A stretch of DNA of 42,636 bases from NCBI GenBank assembly GCA_900766195.1, contig CAAFUN010000161.1, positions 1-42,636 on the forward strand, given 5' to 3'. The position numbers and the translations under genes were made by a program. Each line of letters starts with the position of its first letter. Position 1 is the first letter of the stretch. This DNA is from an uncultured Bacteroides sp. (lineage in GTDB: Bacteria; Bacteroidota; Bacteroidia; Bacteroidales; Bacteroidaceae). The notes beneath the pieces were generated by a model. It ran no database searches and was not told where the DNA came from. It saw only the letters and a program-made list of their open reading frames with translations. Below, piece after piece: positions 1-8,212 of the stretch.

Positions 1-103
1 AATAATGTCCTGCATAGGCAGCAACTATTGTAACTCCTGATAAGATTAGCGTAATAACGATGAGGATAGTCTGAAAAAGTCCTTTTACAGCAGCTCTTCC
101 CAT
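1..103 (-). CDS. N-terminus of a membrane-anchored protein, possibly an endonuclease/exonuclease/phosphatase family member (partial)
   Basis: Only the first 34 codons are in the window; the gene continues beyond base 1. It begins with ATG at 103-101 and reads MGRAAVKGLFQTILIVITLI, followed by more hydrophobic residues and then AAYAGHY. That is one membrane-spanning segment followed by the start of a periplasmic or extracellular part. In Bacteroides, membrane-anchored EEP-family proteins often start with a short anchor ending in an AY-A/S-x-x-x-P stretch, which is why I suggest that family. Too little is visible to be sure. It lies downstream of the dehydrogenase gene on the same strand, separated by 171 bp that contain a strong hairpin, so it is probably its own transcription unit. 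Confidence 0.45.
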   Translation of the reverse strand, partial: MGRAAVKGLFQTILIVITLILSGVTIVAAYAGHY

Positions 104-137
104 ATTTGTTTTATTATTAATGAACTGTATAAACAAA

Positions 138-191
138 GTCTGTTTTAATAAAGTTCAAATTCTTAAGGTTCTGAACTTTACTAAAACAGAC
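138..191 (-). terminator. 19-bp hairpin between the dehydrogenase gene and the partial gene; probable terminator
   Basis: Bases 138-156 and 173-191 are inverted copies over 19 bp with one transition difference, which becomes a G-U pair in minus-strand RNA. The loop is 16 nt. The hairpin lies 84 bp after the stop codon of the minus-strand dehydrogenase gene, the last gene of the DUF5686-rarA operon. The T-run after it is weak, so termination is inferred from position and stem strength. Confidence 0.5.
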
Positions 192-274
192 ATCGAATTT
201 TTGTGTGTTTAGCGTTGTTGCTATTTCAATTGAAAATAGATAATAACTGTATCATTTAAGCATAAAATATCTTT

Positions 275-1231
275 TTATTTTGCAACATTGTTGACAGGTT
301 TTCCATTTATATATGCCTTAATATTTTCTATCATAATATGCTGAAGCCGTTGCCGTGATTCGGAACTAGCCCAAGCAATGTGCGGAGTAATATAGCAATT
401 GCGCGCACTTAATAATGGATTATCCGCCCGAGGTGGTTCTTGCGAAAGCACATCTAATCCTGCGGCATAAATTTTTCCTGCATTAAGAGCATCAGCCAAA
501 TCTTTTTCATTGATGAGTGGACCTCGTCCTGTATTGATCAGGATAGAGGTTGGTTTCATTAAAGACAGACGATGAGCATTTACCATTTCGCGAGTTGACT
601 CCGTTAACGGACAATGAAGGCTAATGACATCACATGTTGTAAAAAGTTCATCCAACTCCATTTTCTTTATTTCGGGTGGCAATTGAAAAGATGATTTGGA
701 TGTATATGCATATATTTCCATTCCAAAACCAACAGCTATCCGTGCAGTGGCATAACCGGTATGTCCTAGACCTACAATACCTATTTTTTTGCCTTGCAGT
801 TCAATCAGTGGAGTGTCCCAAAAACAAAAGTCGGGTCCTTTACTCCAACGCCCGCTTCTTACTTCTTCGGAATGGTGCTGAACTTGCTGCGCTATATTTA
901 ATAAATGTGCAAATACCATTTGTGAAACAGAAGGAGTGCTGTATGACGGGATGTTTGTTACAATAATACCACGTTTCTTTGCTGCTTCTACATCGATGAT
1001 ATTAAAGCCAGTGGCCAATACACCAATATATTTTAAATGAGGGAGTGCATCAATTATTTCAGAGGTAATCTCTACTTTATTGGTTAAAAGAATTTCTGCA
1101 TTTGCAGCACGTACCAATACTTCATCTGGACTAGTGCGGTCGTAAATATCGCACTCGCCAAGGGCTTTTACGTCATTCCATGACAAATCACCTGGATTGG
1201 CGGCATAGCCGTCTAATACTACTATTTTCAT
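275..1231 (-). CDS. D-2-hydroxyacid dehydrogenase (glycerate dehydrogenase / hydroxypyruvate reductase type)
   Basis: A 318-residue NAD(P)-dependent D-2-hydroxyacid dehydrogenase of the D-isomer specific family. The Rossmann nucleotide motif is GIVGLGHTGYATAR in the middle of the protein. The usual catalytic arginine (NTGRGPLIN), glutamate (SQEPP) and histidine (PHIAWAS) are all present, so an active enzyme is expected. Overall pattern fits the HprA/GyaR group that interconverts glycerate and hydroxypyruvate, but substrate cannot be fixed from sequence. The open frame extends two codons upstream to a GTG at 1237; I chose the ATG at 1231 because the family normally starts with MKIVVLDG-like sequence. 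It starts 7 bp after the rarA stop, so it is the third gene of the DUF5686-rarA operon. Confidence 0.85.
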   Translation of the reverse strand: MKIVVLDGYAANPGDLSWNDVKALGECDIYDRTSPDEVLVRAANAEILLTNKVEITSEIIDALPHLKYIGVLATGFNIIDVEAAKKRGIIVTNIPSYSTPSVSQMVFAHLLNIAQQVQHHSEEVRSGRWSKGPDFCFWDTPLIELQGKKIGIVGLGHTGYATARIAVGFGMEIYAYTSKSSFQLPPEIKKMELDELFTTCDVISLHCPLTESTREMVNAHRLSLMKPTSILINTGRGPLINEKDLADALNAGKIYAAGLDVLSQEPPRADNPLLSARNCYITPHIAWASSESRQRLQHIMIENIKAYINGKPVNNVAK

Positions 1232-1238
1232 ATTCACT

Positions 1239-2516
1239 TTATTTATTATTGTCGTATCGTTCTCCCCACAATGCCTTCATTCTTTCAATGTGTTTTTGCT
1301 CGGCAGAGTTATCTTGGGGTTGCCAGATACGACGGTTTTTTAATTCATCTGGCATGAATTGCTGTTCAACAAAATTGCCCGCATAGTTATGGGCATACTT
1401 ATAATTGTCACCATATCCCAATTGTTTCATCAGTTTAGTAGGAGCGTTGCGTAGATGTAGGGGAACAGGTAAATTACCGGTTTCCTGTACAAGACTCAAA
1501 GCATTGCCAATAGCTTGATAAGCCGAATTGCTCTTGGGACTGGTGGCTAGATATATAGTTGTTTCTGCCAATGGTATTCGTCCCTCTGGCCAGCCTATCT
1601 TCATAACTGCATCAAAGCAGGCATTGGCCAGCAATAAAGCATTAGGATTGGCCAAGCCAATGTCTTCAGCGGCAGAGATCAAAAGGCGACGTGCTATAAA
1701 TGCAGGATCTTCACCACCTTCTACCATACGTGCCAACCAATAAATGGCTCCATCAGGATCACTCCCTCGAATAGATTTGATAAATGCAGAAATAATATCA
1801 TAATGCATTTCTCCATCTTTATCGTATGCTAACGGATTCTGTTGTAACCGTTCGGTAACCATTTCGTCGGTTATCACTACAGGATCTATTGTTTCGGATG
1901 TCACAACCAGATCGAGTATATTGAGGAGCTTGCGAGCATCGCCGCCACTATAACGCAGCATAGCATTGGTTTCTTTCAGTTCTATAGCACGCTCTTTTAA
2001 AACTATGTCAGTAGATAAGGCTCGTTGAAGAAGCTCTAACAAATCTTCTTTTTCAAGAGACTTAAGAACGTAAAGTTGACAACGCGACAGGAGCGGACGG
2101 ATTACCTCGAATGAAGGGTTTTCAGTAGTGGCACCTATTAAAGTGATGATTCCTTGTTCAACTGCTCCTAGCAAAGAATCTTGTTGTGACTTACTGAAAC
2201 GATGAATTTCATCGATGAATAATATAGGATTTGCTTGCGAGAAGAATCGATTACTCTTAGCGCGTTCTATAACATCGCGTACATCTTTTACTCCACTGCT
2301 TACGGCACTCAGTGTGTAAAATGGAGTTTCTAACTTATTGGCAATAATTTGTGCCAGCGTTGTCTTGCCTACTCCCGGAGGACCCCAAAGAATAAATGAT
2401 GAGATTCTTCCTGCGTCAATCATTTTGCGTAGTACTGCATCCGGTCCAACAAGGTGTTTCTGACCGATGTATTCATCCAATGTCTTAGGGCGAAGCCTTT
2501 CTGCTAATGGTTGCAC
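1239..2516 (-). CDS. rarA: Replication-associated recombination protein A (RarA/MgsA AAA+ ATPase)
   Basis: A 425-residue clamp-loader-like AAA+ ATPase that acts at stalled replication forks; family members bind SSB and single/double-strand junctions. Walker A is WGPPGVGKTT near residue 45, Walker B is LFIDEIHRF, and sensor 1 is in IGATTENPSF. The C-terminal part holds the RarA tetramerisation region (for example RRLLISAAEDIGLANP and PLHLRNAPTKLMKQLGYG). Length is normal for the family. The start is GTG at 2516, directly before QPLAERLRPKTLDEYIGQ, the expected N-terminus; no upstream ATG fits. It follows the DUF5686 gene by 13 bp and precedes the dehydrogenase by 7 bp, so the three are probably co-transcribed. 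Confidence 0.95.
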   Translation of the reverse strand: MQPLAERLRPKTLDEYIGQKHLVGPDAVLRKMIDAGRISSFILWGPPGVGKTTLAQIIANKLETPFYTLSAVSSGVKDVRDVIERAKSNRFFSQANPILFIDEIHRFSKSQQDSLLGAVEQGIITLIGATTENPSFEVIRPLLSRCQLYVLKSLEKEDLLELLQRALSTDIVLKERAIELKETNAMLRYSGGDARKLLNILDLVVTSETIDPVVITDEMVTERLQQNPLAYDKDGEMHYDIISAFIKSIRGSDPDGAIYWLARMVEGGEDPAFIARRLLISAAEDIGLANPNALLLANACFDAVMKIGWPEGRIPLAETTIYLATSPKSNSAYQAIGNALSLVQETGNLPVPLHLRNAPTKLMKQLGYGDNYKYAHNYAGNFVEQQFMPDELKNRRIWQPQDNSAEQKHIERMKALWGERYDNNK

Positions 2517-2529
2517 TTTTATTATTCTT

Positions 2530-5118
2530 TTAAAATATCATAAGTACCATAAAACGTATACCGTTTTTTTGTACTCCTGGATAATTAAGATATGTCAATC
2601 GTCGCACATACTCAACGTGTAACAATTTGAATATGTTGTATATCCCTACACTTGCTTCCACATAGGGAGTGTTGTCCATGACACGACTTGTTGCCACGCC
2701 GTCACGCATAGGGAAGAGGAACAGTTCATCATTTTGGCTCTTATATGGATTGTTCTTGTCTGTCAACTTTCCGTATAATCCGCGTATGCGAAAGGTTTCA
2801 CGCCATTTCAGCTTCTTTATGAGCGGAATACGATTGAAGAGTTTTCCGTTCAGGTCATACGTCAGCGCCATAGAAGCGTAGCGGTCGTTCAGAAATTCCA
2901 TGTTGTTGATCAGGTTGAACGATTCGTTATGTTGAGTGATGTAAGACAAGTTAGCCATAGGAAGATTAAGCAGCGGGAAAGGCACTGTATTCCATTGTGC
3001 GCCCCCGCGCAGTGTGACATCCAATTTACCCCATGAACCAAGCCAGAAGCGCTTACGTATACTAGCTTCGGTGAGATTGAAGTTATATTCTCCCCCCAAT
3101 ACACCTTTAAATCCGCTGGTATGTGAGACCGAGAAGATCGGAGCATCGAAAGATACCGGTACACGACGCTCTTTGGTGTTGACAAACGTCTCACCAGGGG
3201 CATAACGCAAAGTCAATCCGAGTTCACTAGTAGTGATATCCTTTATAAAAGTATTTGAAGCGTCCCATACGCCGGGAGTTTGACCATTGTTTTTCCAATA
3301 TTGTAGCACTCCTCCGGCAGGTTCGTCGTTACGCTGACGAGCAATGGCTTTAAGTGATAATCCGCTGTTAGTTTCAAGTTCATAAGTAAGCGAAATATCT
3401 CTCAAATAAGACATTTGATCTACTTTGGTCCACTTCCATCCCACAAACATATTATCTTTATCTGTTTCCAGGTACTTATCCATGGGTGACATAACGTCAT
3501 ATCTGTATTTAAATGCCAAGTAGTTCTTGGGAAATTCCCAAAGCACGTAATCGCGCTTATTGAAAGAATAAGCCGCTTGCCCTTCATAAAACCATTTCTT
3601 GTCCTTTGTTCCATAAGCTCCATATCCGCTAAAGCTCCAATGTGGATCAAAGTTTCCGGTAGTCATGCCGCTCAGTCGGAAGCGGGTGCCGTTTACATAG
3701 TTGCTTGTAACTATGGTGTTGATAGGGCCTATATCAAACTTACTTGGATGCTCTTTACTTCCGGTTTCTACAAAATTTTCAATCAAAGCTTTAGCACCAA
3801 AAATAACATATTTGAATCCTGGTATCTGTTCTATGCGATTCATGAATAAATCCATTTCACTCTCTTTCTTAGTCAGCGGTACTTGCCTCACTTTCGCCCA
3901 ATATTCATCACTTTGATTGAGCATGTTAGCTTCTTTGATAACACTGCCTTTAAGTCGAAATAATCGTGGCTCTATAGAGTCAAAGTTATAATCACTATAC
4001 TTTGTTGTTCGCTCTACTTCAAGCCCTTGTATGCCTTTTAGGAAACTTAACTCTACGGTCATGTCGTCATCAGTTAATATCCAATTACCATTAGGAAGCT
4101 CTTTATAAACTTGCTCTATGTCTAAATTGTCTACAAAATTGACTCCACTTTTTTTAGGCAGGTTCATGGTACACTTCTTTACAGCATAAGTAGAATCCTT
4201 TACGACATATAGGTGACCTGTAAATCCGAAATCTTGTGAGTTTTGAGGTACAAATGTAAGATGTACACACTCTCTACGGTCTACCATTACAGTGTCCATT
4301 AAATAGTATTTATAGAATGATATGGCTCCTTTACCTATAGGACTGACAAAATGCTGTTGAAGTAAACGAATTTCATCATCATATATGTTGATGTCGGAAA
4401 ATACATCATTAAGAATGGTGCCAAGCATGTCACCTGTACTAAAAAATTGCTCAATACCGCTTGAATTGAATCCTTCTATTATTGTTTTTTTGCTTTTTGG
4501 TTCTTTACGATAAATGGTTTTCGAGGAGGTTTCCTTAATAGAAATAGGAAGAATCATCTTATTCGTTTTTGGCGACACTTCAACCTGATCTCGGAAAAAA
4601 GAGAATTTCTTATAGATGCCTTTTTCCATCTTTTGAGGAGTAATGTCATTGATTGACATCTTTATCTTTTCATATCTGCGATATTGATAATAATCGTTGG
4701 CTTCGAGCTTTAATCCCTTTTTGTGTTCTATGACTTCTTTCATAAACTCGACTGCCGGATTATTTTTACGAGAATATTTCTCTTTCTTGGGTTTTACCAC
4801 AATTTCAGAAAGTTGAATGTCTGTAGGTGACATTTTTACATTCAGCGTTTTTGTATCGGGACTAAAACGTACCTTTTTTGTTTTATACCCCACTGATGAA
4901 AAAGTCAGTTCATTCCAACCTTTACGTGTCTCTACCTGATATTCACCATTGGCATTGGTTAGTGCTCCCACACCTTTCCCTTCATATTGTACTGTGATGT
5001 ACATCATTGGTTCATTGGTGACGGAATCAGTTACGACTCCCTTAATTTGTCCCCACATATTTGGCAGATAGCAAAGGAACAGGAGAAAGAAAATAAGTGC
5101 TCTATATTGCTGTTTCAT
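2530..5118 (-). CDS. DUF5686 family outer-membrane protein with carboxypeptidase-like regulatory domain
   Basis: An 862-residue exported protein. Residues 1-23 form a signal peptide ending in WGQ. Residues of about 24-110 are a carboxypeptidase-D-like regulatory (CarboxypepD_reg) beta-sandwich domain (IKGVVTDSVTNEPM, GEYQVE, SSVGYKTKKV). The rest is the DUF5686 region found in Bacteroidetes, rich in alternating hydrophobic and aromatic residues and ending in a C-terminal phenylalanine (RFMVLMIF), typical of an outer-membrane beta-barrel with the OMP C-terminal signature. Function of DUF5686 is not established; the architecture resembles TonB-dependent receptors without a plug domain. A TAnnTTTG box (minus strand, 5152-5145) lies 27 bp upstream of the ATG. 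First gene of an operon with rarA. Confidence 0.85.
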   Translation of the reverse strand: MKQQYRALIFFLLFLCYLPNMWGQIKGVVTDSVTNEPMMYITVQYEGKGVGALTNANGEYQVETRKGWNELTFSSVGYKTKKVRFSPDTKTLNVKMSPTDIQLSEIVVKPKKEKYSRKNNPAVEFMKEVIEHKKGLKLEANDYYQYRRYEKIKMSINDITPQKMEKGIYKKFSFFRDQVEVSPKTNKMILPISIKETSSKTIYRKEPKSKKTIIEGFNSSGIEQFFSTGDMLGTILNDVFSDINIYDDEIRLLQQHFVSPIGKGAISFYKYYLMDTVMVDRRECVHLTFVPQNSQDFGFTGHLYVVKDSTYAVKKCTMNLPKKSGVNFVDNLDIEQVYKELPNGNWILTDDDMTVELSFLKGIQGLEVERTTKYSDYNFDSIEPRLFRLKGSVIKEANMLNQSDEYWAKVRQVPLTKKESEMDLFMNRIEQIPGFKYVIFGAKALIENFVETGSKEHPSKFDIGPINTIVTSNYVNGTRFRLSGMTTGNFDPHWSFSGYGAYGTKDKKWFYEGQAAYSFNKRDYVLWEFPKNYLAFKYRYDVMSPMDKYLETDKDNMFVGWKWTKVDQMSYLRDISLTYELETNSGLSLKAIARQRNDEPAGGVLQYWKNNGQTPGVWDASNTFIKDITTSELGLTLRYAPGETFVNTKERRVPVSFDAPIFSVSHTSGFKGVLGGEYNFNLTEASIRKRFWLGSWGKLDVTLRGGAQWNTVPFPLLNLPMANLSYITQHNESFNLINNMEFLNDRYASMALTYDLNGKLFNRIPLIKKLKWRETFRIRGLYGKLTDKNNPYKSQNDELFLFPMRDGVATSRVMDNTPYVEASVGIYNIFKLLHVEYVRRLTYLNYPGVQKNGIRFMVLMIF

Positions 5119-5144
5119 ATCGTATTGATGTCTCTGTCTGTGGA

Positions 5145-5152
5145 CAAAGGTA
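5145..5152 (-). promoter_or_regulatory. -7 box of the DUF5686-rarA operon promoter
   Basis: On the minus strand this reads TACCTTTG, a perfect TAnnTTTG Bacteroidetes -7 element, 27 bp before the ATG of the DUF5686 gene. No clear TTTG -33 box is seen at the right distance. Confidence 0.5.
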
Positions 5153-5379
5153 GTATATTTTGATGGAATACTTTGATGGAAATAATTTAATATAAACTAA
5201 AGATGAGGGTAGAATGTTTGCTTGTATTTCATGAAATGATATGCTTTTTTTACGGATAATGCAACCTTTACATCTTTATTGGCATATTCTACATTAGGAA
5301 ATTAAGTTGGAAACTGACTTAATTTCACTCTACATATATTATAAAAAGGAATATGGCAAGTACAGTTGTTGTACAAGGG

Positions 5380-6474
5380 CTATTTCGTCTCTCCGTTGAG
5401 TAATGTCTGCACAATCCTTTCAGCCGTTCGTCCATCCCAGCGATCGGGTAGGGTAGTATGCTTCCACTCATTATGCATTAATTTGTCTATATTACAAGCA
5501 AGAGCTTCTGGATCTTCATTAACCAATTCATTTGTACCGGTGCGCCATGTTTCGGGATGTTCTGCATACGAATTTAGAGTAATGCATGGAATATCAAGGA
5601 ATGTGGCTTCTTCTGCAATATTGCCCGAGTCAGTAATAATACCCTTCGCTTCTTTTATCAGAAAGCCGAAATGAAGGTAACTTTGCGGAGGAAGAATATG
5701 TAAATTGGTAGCTGTTATGCCAGTGAATTTAATGGCATTTTGCACATAAGGGTGCAGCGGAGCTACTATAGGCATGCCTTCAGATCGGTCTATTAAGGTT
5801 TGCAACAGACTTTTCAATACACTTTTCTTCTCAAGCAGATCGTGGCGGTTGAGCGTGAGTAAAAGATATCCTTTTTCTTTTAGAGACAATGTAGAAAACC
5901 ATAACGGTTTGATAAAGCGATTACGGTTATAACGGATTGTGTCAATTAGTATATTACCTACGTAATGGATATATTCCGGTATCATCCCTTCTTGATTAAG
6001 ATTGCGGTTTGCTACCATACCTGCTGTGAAAAGATAGTCTGAGATAGCGTCTGCAATGGTGCGATTTACTTCACGTGGCATGTTCATGTCAAATGAGCGT
6101 GTACCTGCAATAAGATGAGCTACCTTCAAACCTCTTTTTTTTGCAACGATAGAACAACTCATCGTAGCTGTAAGATCGTCTACCACCAGAACAACCTGCG
6201 CGGGATGTTCGTCCAATTCTTTTTCAAAAGCAAGCATAATGGCTGCTGTTATTTCTGAATGATTGGTACTTGCAACCTCGAGGTAAGCATCCGGTTTTCT
6301 TAAGTCAAGATCAGAAAAAAGCGAAGCATCTAAACTTTCGTCATCCTTTCTACCAGTATAAATCAAACGATATGAAATATCTTTTCCTGCTTCTCTGTAC
6401 GAATCAATTGCACGAGCAATGGGAGCTATTTTCATAAAGTTTGGACGTGCTCCCGCTACGATCGTTATTTTCAT
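5380..6474 (-). CDS. UDP-N-acetylglucosamine 2-epimerase (WecB-like), divergent, catalytic residues altered
   Basis: A 364-residue GT-B-fold protein of the non-hydrolysing UDP-GlcNAc 2-epimerase family, which normally makes UDP-ManNAc for surface polysaccharides. Family marks that remain are GARPNFMKIAPIARAI at the N-terminus, LHPYVQNAIKF, the nucleotide-binding TDSGNIAEEA and TGTNELV. Several residues known to matter in E. coli WecB are changed: the glutamate of HVEAG is isoleucine (HLIAG, I122), the histidine of TGHR is asparagine (TLNRH, N209), GQHYD is GRKDD and TERPE is AEHPE. The aspartate equivalent to D95 (VVDDLT) is kept. It may be inactive as an epimerase or act on another ligand. 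The ATG at 6474 is preferred over an upstream start at 6504 because the predicted -7 box is at 6509-6502. No polysaccharide genes are next to it. Confidence 0.75.
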   Translation of the reverse strand: MKITIVAGARPNFMKIAPIARAIDSYREAGKDISYRLIYTGRKDDESLDASLFSDLDLRKPDAYLEVASTNHSEITAAIMLAFEKELDEHPAQVVLVVDDLTATMSCSIVAKKRGLKVAHLIAGTRSFDMNMPREVNRTIADAISDYLFTAGMVANRNLNQEGMIPEYIHYVGNILIDTIRYNRNRFIKPLWFSTLSLKEKGYLLLTLNRHDLLEKKSVLKSLLQTLIDRSEGMPIVAPLHPYVQNAIKFTGITATNLHILPPQSYLHFGFLIKEAKGIITDSGNIAEEATFLDIPCITLNSYAEHPETWRTGTNELVNEDPEALACNIDKLMHNEWKHTTLPDRWDGRTAERIVQTLLNGETK

Positions 6475-6501
6475 TTTACTTACTTTTTTATATCCAAGAG
6501 G

Positions 6502-6509
6502 CAAAAGTA
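6502..6509 (-). promoter_or_regulatory. -7 box of the WecB-like gene; decides its start codon
   Basis: Minus-strand TACTTTTG matches TAnnTTTG exactly. Transcription would start near 6495, downstream of the alternative start at 6504, so the gene must start at 6474. No good -33 box is visible. Confidence 0.55.
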
Positions 6510-6559
6510 CGCTTTCTTCAGGAATTTATTTGTTACTTTGTCGACAAAAATAGTGTAAT

Positions 6560-7198
6560 ATGCCCACATTCGTACAGATACTCGATTTTATTGGAACATT
6601 TGCTTTTGCTATTAGTGGCATTCGTCTAGCTTCGGCAAAACGATTTGACTGGTTTGGTGCTTATGTCGTAGGATTTGTTACCGCGATAGGAGGAGGTACC
6701 ATACGTGACCTGCTTCTTAACGTTACTCCGGGTTGGATGGTAGATCCTGTTTACCTCGTTTGTACGGGACTGGCTTTGGTATGGGTTATTCTCTTTGGAA
6801 AGTCCTTGATTCACTTACATAATACCTTTTTTATATTTGATACTATTGGGTTAGCTCTTTTCACTGTGGTAGGAGTTGGGAAAACTTTGGCTATGGGTTA
6901 TCCCTTTTGGGTAGCTATTATAATGGGAGGAATAACAGGTGCTGCCGGAGGAATTATACGAGATGTTTTAATTAATGAGATTCCTTTGATTTTTAGGAAA
7001 GAAATTTACGCAATGGCTTGCGTTGTAGGGGGTACAGTCTACTGGTTGTGTGATAGTTTTGGTCTTTATTCTTACCTTTGCCAGATAATTTGCGGAGCTA
7101 CAGTTTTTATAACTCGCGTACTTGCTGTAAAATATAAAATAAGTTTGCCCATATTAAATGGGCATTCAGATAAAAAAGATTCGAGTGATGAAGGATGA
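6560..7198 (+). CDS. Trimeric intracellular cation channel (TRIC / UPF0126, YicG-like) family membrane protein
   Basis: A 212-residue inner-membrane protein of the bacterial TRIC family (two UPF0126 repeats). Repeat one carries AIGGGTIRDLLLN and repeat two carries TGAAGGIIRDVLINEIP; this duplicated GGGxxRD pattern in membrane helices is diagnostic. Seven hydrophobic segments are seen. Bacterial homologues form potassium-permeable homotrimers in structural work; the physiological role is not settled. It is divergent from the WecB-like gene with 85 bp between the two start codons. The C-terminal tail (HSDKKDSSDEG) is charged and presumably cytoplasmic. The next gene starts 264 bp later and has its own promoter, so this is probably a single-gene unit. 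Confidence 0.85.
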   Translation: MPTFVQILDFIGTFAFAISGIRLASAKRFDWFGAYVVGFVTAIGGGTIRDLLLNVTPGWMVDPVYLVCTGLALVWVILFGKSLIHLHNTFFIFDTIGLALFTVVGVGKTLAMGYPFWVAIIMGGITGAAGGIIRDVLINEIPLIFRKEIYAMACVVGGTVYWLCDSFGLYSYLCQIICGATVFITRVLAVKYKISLPILNGHSDKKDSSDEG

Positions 7199-7382
7199 TA
7201 TTCGCTTGTAATTTTTTTTGTTGTTGGAAGGTTTTTCCTCGTTCTTTTATCTTCTTTTCTGTTCTTGTAATACACTGTTATTCAGTAGATAAAATTCATT
7301 ATTGCAACTGCCTTTATCGCTCTTTATGTGTCTTTTGAACATTCAATTCAAAAAAAATAATTTAAAATTAATGCGCGATTTA

Positions 7383-7414
7383 TTTGAATTATTAAAAAGA
7401 AATACATATTTTTG
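7383..7414 (+). promoter_or_regulatory. Bacteroides-type promoter of the ECF sigma gene
   Basis: TTTG at 7383-7386, a 20-bp spacer, then TATTTTTG at 7407-7414: both elements match the Bacteroidetes sigma-ABfr consensus. The start site would be near 7420, giving a leader of about 40 nt before the ATG at 7463. This rules out the in-frame upstream start at 7412. Confidence 0.8.
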
Positions 7415-7462
7415 CTCCTGACGATTAAACTAATTATAAACGATTTTAAAAAGGGGGGATTT

Positions 7463-7963
7463 ATGGAAAATGAATTCAGACAAGACCTATTAAGCGCACA
7501 GGATGAGTTACTGCGTTTTGCCTACAAATTAACTGCAGACAGAGAAGAGGCAAATGATTTATTACAAGAGACATCTTTAAAAGCTTTGGATAACGAGGAC
7601 AAGTACATGCCTGATACTAATTTTAAGGGATGGATATACACCATCATGCGTAATATTTTTATTAATAATTATAGAAAGATAATCCGTGAACAGACTTTTG
7701 TAGATCAAACAGATAATTTCTATCATTTGAACTTACCACAAGAGTCAGGGTTTAATACGACTGAAGGCAATTATGACTCAAAAGAGATGCATCGTATTGT
7801 GAACGCACTACCTCGTGATTTTAAAATTCCATTTTCTATGCATGTTTCCGGTTTTAAATACAGAGAGATTGCAGAACAATTGGGATTACCCTTAGGAACT
7901 GTAAAGAGCCGGATATTTTTTACTCGTAAGCGGTTGCAAGAAGAGTTGAAGGATTTCGTATAA
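7463..7963 (+). CDS. RNA polymerase ECF-type sigma-70 factor
   Basis: A 166-residue sigma factor with only regions 2 and 4. Region 2 is about residues 10-75 (LLRFAYKLTADREEANDLLQ and FKGWIYTIMRNIFINNYRK). Region 4 is about residues 110-162, with the helix-turn-helix YREIAEQLGLPLGTVKSRIF. It directs RNA polymerase to a set of target promoters. No anti-sigma gene lies next to it, which is the case for several Bacteroides ECF factors; control by a separate partner or by transcription alone is possible. ATG 7463 follows AAGGGGGGAT, a purine-rich stretch about 6 nt upstream that could serve as a ribosome binding site. A strong terminator lies 50 bp downstream, so it is monocistronic. Confidence 0.9.
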   Translation: MENEFRQDLLSAQDELLRFAYKLTADREEANDLLQETSLKALDNEDKYMPDTNFKGWIYTIMRNIFINNYRKIIREQTFVDQTDNFYHLNLPQESGFNTTEGNYDSKEMHRIVNALPRDFKIPFSMHVSGFKYREIAEQLGLPLGTVKSRIFFTRKRLQEELKDFV

Positions 7964-8012
7964 TTATTTGCAATCTTGGATTTTCTATTTTACATTTTTA
8001 AATTTCATATTG

Positions 8013-8050
8013 AAAGATGTTGCTCGGTATAACGAGGAACATCTTTTTTT
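8013..8050 (+). terminator. Rho-independent terminator of the ECF sigma gene
   Basis: Stem AAAGATGTT (8013-8021) with AACATCTTT (8038-8046), plus an inner CTCG/CGAG pair, followed by a run of seven T (8044-8050). Confidence 0.85.
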
Positions 8051-8154
8051 GTTTTGAGACCAACCTGATGGTTGAATTTTACAAGATAACATTAAAAATG
8101 CTTTAAGCACCTAATATTTATTGCTTTTTTGTGTCTTTATGTAAGATAAAGTTT

Positions 8155-8162
8155 TAAATTTG
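8155..8162 (+). promoter_or_regulatory. Possible -7 box of the carboxyltransferase gene
   Basis: TAAATTTG matches TAnnTTTG; a TTTG at 8128-8131 is 23 bp upstream, slightly too far for an ideal -33 box. The ATG is 50 bp downstream. Confidence 0.4.
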
Positions 8163-8212
8163 AGGTGTTGTTATCCGATTACCTATGTAAAATCATATTA
8201 TGACTAGTTAAG

